From contig USPX01000060.1 in the NCBI GenBank assembly GCA_900556665.1, positions 1 through 9,577 on the forward strand: a stretch of 9,577 bases of DNA, in the 5' to 3' direction. This DNA is from an uncultured Eubacteriales bacterium. GTDB taxonomy: Bacteria; Bacillota_A; Clostridia; Lachnospirales; Cellulosilyticaceae. Shown one piece after another: positions 6,433 through 9,577 of the stretch; position 1 is the first letter of the stretch, and every line of letters begins with the position of its first letter. The notes under the pieces are model-generated. The model made no database searches, was not told the DNA's origin, and saw only the letters and a program-made list of their open reading frames with translations. A program made the position numbers and the translations under genes.

Positions 6433-6472
6433 AAAAAACCTCGAACTTAAGCACCCTTAAGTTCGAGGTTTT
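6433..6472 (-). terminator. Intrinsic terminator of leuS
   Basis: AAAACCTCGAACTTAAG (6435-6451) pairs perfectly over 17 bp with 6456-6472 around loop CACC. On the minus strand the stem runs into TTTTTT then AT-rich DNA. It lies about 32 bases past the leuS stop codon (6507-6505). Confidence 0.95.
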
Positions 6473-6504
6473 AATTTATCTATTCAATCTATTATCTCTC
6501 GTAA

Positions 6505-8925
6505 TTAGCGAACAACGATGTTCATAATTTTACCTTTGATGTAAATTTCTTTTACAATTGTTTTTCCTTCAATAAAGGCTGCAACTGATGGTACTTGTTT
6601 TGCTTTTGCTTTAGCTGATTCTTCTTCTTCATCTGCTGCAAGCTCTACTGTACCTCTTAATTTACCGTTTACTTGTACACCGATTTCAACAGTATCTTCT
6701 ACCATAGCAGCTTCATCATATTTTGGCCACTCAGCAGTTGCGATAGATTCATTATGACCGTACATTTCCCATAATTCTTCCCCAATGTGTGGACATACGC
6801 AAGATAACATTTTAATGAATCCTTCAGCGTATTCTCTTGGGCAAGTGCCAGCTTTCATCGCTGTATTTACGAAAATCATAAGTTGACTGATCGCTGTATT
6901 GAAACCTAATGTTTCATAGTCATTTGTAACTTTTTTAACTGTTTGGTGGTATACCTTAGTAAGTGTACCATCATTTTCTTCTGTAATATGGCTTTCATCA
7001 GCGAAGAAGTTCCATACTCTGTTGATGAATCTTCTAGCACCTTCTACACCTTGATCGCTCCATGGTTTAGAAGCTTCTAAAGCACCCATGAACATTTCAT
7101 ATAAACGAAGTGTATCTGCACCGTATTTATCAACGATATCACTTGGGTTAACAACGAATTCAGGGAAACGTTTACCCATTTTGATACCATTTGAACCGAG
7201 AATCATACCTTGGTGAACAAGTTTTTTGAATGGTTCTTTAACTGGTGATAAACCTTTTTCATAAAGGTATCTGTTCCAGATTCTCGCATACATTAAGTGT
7301 CCTACTGCATGCTCTGGTCCACCAATGTAAAGATCAACTGGCATCCAGTGTTTTAAGAGTTCTTGATTTGCAAACTCATCTTCATTGTGTGGATCAATGT
7401 ATCTTAAGTAGTACCAACTTGAACCTGCACTACCTGGCATTGTAGAAGTTTCTCTCTTACCTTTTACACCATTGTGATCATAGTGTTTCCACTCTTCAGC
7501 ATTTTCAAGTGGCGCTTTACCATTTTTACCTTTGTAATCTTCAAGTTCAGGAAGTACTAATGGTAATTCAGCGTCATCAAGTACGTGAATGTTGCCGTTT
7601 TCTTCATAAACAACTGGTACTGGTTCACCCCAGTATCTTTGTCTTGCGAAGATCCATTCTCTGAAGTGGTAGTTTACGCGTGTGCGGGCAATACCCATTG
7701 CTACTACTTTATCTGTAATCGCTTTTTTAGCTTCTTCTACTGTCATACCTGTAAATTCTTCTGAATTCATAAGTTTGCAGCCTTTTCCAAGGTATTCACC
7801 TTTTTCAAATGCTTTTTCACTTACATCCCCTTCAATAACTTGGATCATTGGAATGTTGTGAGAGATCGCATATTCATAGTCTCTTTGGTCGTGACATGGC
7901 ACAGCCATAACTGCACCTGTACCATAGCTTGCAAGTACGAAGTCTCCGATAAATACTGGTACTTCTTTACCATTTACAGGGTTAATTGCATAAATCCCTT
8001 TTAACTGGCAACCTGATTTTGTTTTATTAAGTTGTGTACGGTCCATATCGTTTTTCTTTAATGTTTCATCGATATAAGCTTGTACTTCTTCTTTGTTTTC
8101 GATTCTAGGCATTAATTCTTGTACAAGTTTTCCGTCTGGCGCAAGTACCATGAATGTAATACCGTAGATTGTTTCAATACATGTTGTAAAGATTGAGAAG
8201 TCTCCACCACCAACGATTTTGAAGTCAACCTCAACACCTTCAGATTTACCAATCCAGTTTCTTTGCATATCTTTTGTAGATTGTGGCCAGTCGATTTCAT
8301 CTAAACCTTCTAAAAGTTTTTCAGCAAATGCTACTTGGTCGATAACCCATTGTTTCATGTTTTTACGAACAACAGGGAAGCCACCTCTTTCAGATTTACC
8401 ATCGATTACTTCGTCGTTTGATAATACTGTCCCTAATTCTTCACACCAGTTTACAGGCATGTCCACGTATTTTGCATAACCATCAAGGTATAATTGTTTG
8501 AAAATCCATTGTGTCCATTTGTAGAATGATGCATCACTTGTAGCGATTTGTTTAGACCAGTCATAGTCGAAACCAAGTTCTTTAAGTTGTTTGTTGAAGT
8601 TACCAATGTTTGTTTGTGTGAAACCATTTGGATGATTTCCTGTACTTACTGCATATTGTTCAGCTGGAAGACCAAATGAATCATATCCCATTGGGTGTAA
8701 TACATTGTAACCTTGCATTCTTTTCATTCTTGAAATGATATCTGTAGCTGTATATCCTTCTGGATGTCCTGCATGTAAACCTACCCCTGATGGATATGGG
8801 AACATGTCTAATACATAATATTTAGGTTTTGAGAAATCCCAAACATCTGTTTTAAATGTTTGATTATCTTCCCAATATTTCTGCCATTTTGGTTCAATAT
8901 CTTTTGGATTATATATTCTTTCCAT
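6505..8925 (-). CDS. leuS: Leucyl-tRNA synthetase
   Basis: Class I synthetase charging tRNA-Leu with leucine in the cytoplasm. Numbered from the start chosen here (806 residues): HAGH at 51-54 (HIGH motif), CP1 editing domain about 215-410 with GTGAVMAVPCHDQRDYEYA (Asp346), FREWIFARQRYWGEP near 421-435, WYYLRYIDP near 504-512, anticodon-binding domain from about 620, and the C-terminal NGKLRGTV segment. The usual KMSKS loop reads KMGKR (582-586) and the editing motif TTRPDT reads TTCIET (247-252). The zinc-binding cysteines after VNWC are lacking. Start: the frame extends to ATG 8955, but ATG 8925 has GGAGG (8931-8935) at 5 bases and MERIYNPKDIEPKWQKYW is the normal family N-terminus. Controlled by the T-box directly upstream and ended by its own terminator. 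Certain as LeuRS despite the motif changes. Confidence 0.97.
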   Translation of the reverse strand: MERIYNPKDIEPKWQKYWEDNQTFKTDVWDFSKPKYYVLDMFPYPSGVGLHAGHPEGYTATDIISRMKRMQGYNVLHPMGYDSFGLPAEQYAVSTGNHPNGFTQTNIGNFNKQLKELGFDYDWSKQIATSDASFYKWTQWIFKQLYLDGYAKYVDMPVNWCEELGTVLSNDEVIDGKSERGGFPVVRKNMKQWVIDQVAFAEKLLEGLDEIDWPQSTKDMQRNWIGKSEGVEVDFKIVGGGDFSIFTTCIETIYGITFMVLAPDGKLVQELMPRIENKEEVQAYIDETLKKNDMDRTQLNKTKSGCQLKGIYAINPVNGKEVPVFIGDFVLASYGTGAVMAVPCHDQRDYEYAISHNIPMIQVIEGDVSEKAFEKGEYLGKGCKLMNSEEFTGMTVEEAKKAITDKVVAMGIARTRVNYHFREWIFARQRYWGEPVPVVYEENGNIHVLDDAELPLVLPELEDYKGKNGKAPLENAEEWKHYDHNGVKGKRETSTMPGSAGSSWYYLRYIDPHNEDEFANQELLKHWMPVDLYIGGPEHAVGHLMYARIWNRYLYEKGLSPVKEPFKKLVHQGMILGSNGIKMGKRFPEFVVNPSDIVDKYGADTLRLYEMFMGALEASKPWSDQGVEGARRFINRVWNFFADESHITEENDGTLTKVYHQTVKKVTNDYETLGFNTAISQLMIFVNTAMKAGTCPREYAEGFIKMLSCVCPHIGEELWEMYGHNESIATAEWPKYDEAAMVEDTVEIGVQVNGKLRGTVELAADEEEESAKAKAKQVPSVAAFIEGKTIVKEIYIKGKIMNIVVR

Positions 8926-8970
8926 AACTGCCTCCGTCATTTTCTTATTATGCACAAAAGTTTTACAAAT

Positions 8971-9016
8971 AAAAAATCCTTCCGCCTCCTTATTAACAAT
9001 AAAGAGACGAAAGGAT
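8971..9016 (-). terminator. T-box regulated terminator hairpin
   Basis: Minus strand ATCCTTTCGTCTCT (9016-9003) pairs, with three G-U pairs, to GGAGGCGGAAGGAT (8989-8976), followed by TTTTT (8975-8971). It competes with the antiterminator, which needs the CTCT of its 5' arm. It ends about 45 bases before the leuS start at 8925. Confidence 0.9.
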
Positions 9017-9222
9017 ATAAATCCGTCCGCGGTACCACTCTCATTCAGGCATGGGCCTGCACTTGATTTTTATAACGGAAAATACCCGCCAAAGCCTACT
9101 TGATTTCAACCTTGGAGCTCCTAGACGAGTTCAATGCTATACTTTACTATCTCACACCAACTGATAGCTCTCTGAAAAAGATATACACACCTACTACTTC
9201 TATTCTACGCTTTTGTACATTT
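8971..9222 (-). promoter_or_regulatory. Leucine-specific T-box riboswitch leader of leuS
   Basis: In transcript order: S-turn AGTA (about 9198-9192), AG-bulge AGAGAGC (9173-9167), distal loop GTTGGTG (9161-9155), then GAA followed by specifier CTC (9129-9127), a Leu codon. Next comes the closing side GGAGCTCC, then the T-box GAGTGGTACCGCGG (9040-9027) with bulge TGGT (9037-9034), complementary to the ACCA end of tRNA-Leu, and a terminator. Uncharged tRNA-Leu should read CTC with its GAG anticodon and hold the antiterminator (AGAG of the T-box with CTCT at 9006-9003), switching leuS on under leucine starvation. The 5' end is set by the promoter at 9229-9257. Confidence 0.95.
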
Positions 9223-9228
9223 TCCCTC

Positions 9229-9257
9229 AGTGTATCAATAAAGCGTTATTTTGTCAA
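9229..9257 (-). promoter_or_regulatory. Sigma-A promoter of the leuS T-box transcript
   Basis: Minus strand: perfect -35 TTGACA (9257-9252), 17-base spacer, -10 TACACT (9234-9229) with an upstream TGA making it an extended -10. Start expected near 9222, directly before the T-box leader. This is the best promoter match in the window. Confidence 0.85.
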
Positions 9258-9302
9258 GTAACTACAGCATTTATCAACTTTCTAAACTATACGTTATCTC
9301 AT

Positions 9303-9577
9303 TTATTTGTTATTTTTTAACCACATAATGGCACTATAAGCATGCATTGCTGCACCTGTAGTTAAGATGTCTTCATTAAATACAACTTTTTCATTATGCA
9401 TTGGCTCTCCGAATAATTCGTTCTCCTGTTTTGTACCTGCTCCTAACATTACATATAAGCTTGGTACTTTATGAGAATAGACAGCAAAGTCTTCTGAACC
9501 CATACCGCCTTGTTCAAATAATACAACTGCTCGCTCACCTACTAAATCCTTCATATAATTTGTTACTTCATGAGCTA
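9303..9577 (-). CDS. M20-family amidohydrolase / metallopeptidase, C-terminal fragment
   Basis: Only the last 90 residues are in the window. The frame stays open to the right edge (reading AHEVTNYMKDLVG at the edge), so the Met at 9554 is internal, not a start. GGMGSEDFAVYSHKVPSLYV and MLGAG match the end of the catalytic domain of M20D enzymes (hippurate hydrolase or N-acyl-amino-acid/aminoacylase type). MHNEKVVFNED carries the usual C-terminal His metal ligand, followed by the final helix (TTGAAMHAYSAIMWL). Such enzymes hydrolyse N-acyl or N-aminoacyl amide bonds using two metal ions; the exact substrate cannot be told from this part. The stop at 9305-9303 is 46 bases before the leuS -35 box. 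I see no hairpin terminator in that gap, so some read-through into the leuS promoter region is possible. Confidence 0.85.
   Translation of the reverse strand, partial: AHEVTNYMKDLVGERAVVLFEQGGMGSEDFAVYSHKVPSLYVMLGAGTKQENELFGEPMHNEKVVFNEDILTTGAAMHAYSAIMWLKNNK

Noticed and set aside
8112..8479. Open frames on both strands inside leuS (8112-8300 minus, 8219-8479 plus)
   Set aside because: Alternative-frame shadows of leuS, whose own frame is fully conserved there.
8860..9066. Plus-strand open frame across the leuS start and T-box
   Set aside because: It overlaps the T-box terminator and antiterminator on the opposite strand, and the structured RNA explains the sequence.
9303..9554. Complete small gene starting at Met 9554
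   Set aside because: The frame continues upstream without a stop to the window edge, and the sequence is the C-terminal end of an M20 enzyme, so the Met is internal.

Overview
AT-rich DNA of a low-GC Gram-positive bacterium, most likely in the Clostridia and possibly the Lachnospirales. The grounds are a T-box in front of leuS, an SLH-anchored surface protein, strong GGAGG-type ribosome-binding sites, sigma-A promoters with 17-base spacing, and a bacterial Pnkp-type phosphatase closely resembling the Clostridium thermocellum RNA-repair enzyme. The genus is inference. Every gene supported here lies on the minus strand, so transcription runs from high to low coordinates.

Right part (9577 to 6433), core genome. 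The end of an M20-family amidohydrolase enters from the right edge. It is followed by a consensus promoter, a complete leucine T-box leader (specifier CTC, bulge TGGT, terminator) and leuS, which ends in a long intrinsic terminator. The LeuRS has divergent signature motifs.

Middle (6418 to 3097). An extended -10 promoter abutting the leuS terminator drives a 1068-residue secreted surface protein. It has a signal peptide, an amidotransferase-like N-terminal fold, InlB/Big-type beta modules, a Ser/Thr linker and three SLH repeats. A strong terminator follows.

Left part (3045 to 1), accessory and decaying. A promoter precedes a zinc-finger anti-sigma / signal-peptidase-I fusion whose catalytic Lys is replaced by Gly. 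Four bases later comes an ECF sigma factor gene reduced to regions 2.1 and 4.2 by an internal deletion. After 45 bases comes a Pnkp-like protein with an intact metallophosphatase domain, a kinase domain stripped of its active site, and no ligase domain. No terminator is visible between these three, so they may be one operon. Beyond them are a 53-bp palindromic element with IS150-like tips and a GTA target duplication, and an Rpn-family nuclease gene that has lost its catalytic core.

The least ordinary part is 563-2937. It combines a sigma/anti-sigma membrane regulator pair with a phosphatase-only RNA-repair paralogue. Several members have lost catalytic residues or cores by internal deletion.
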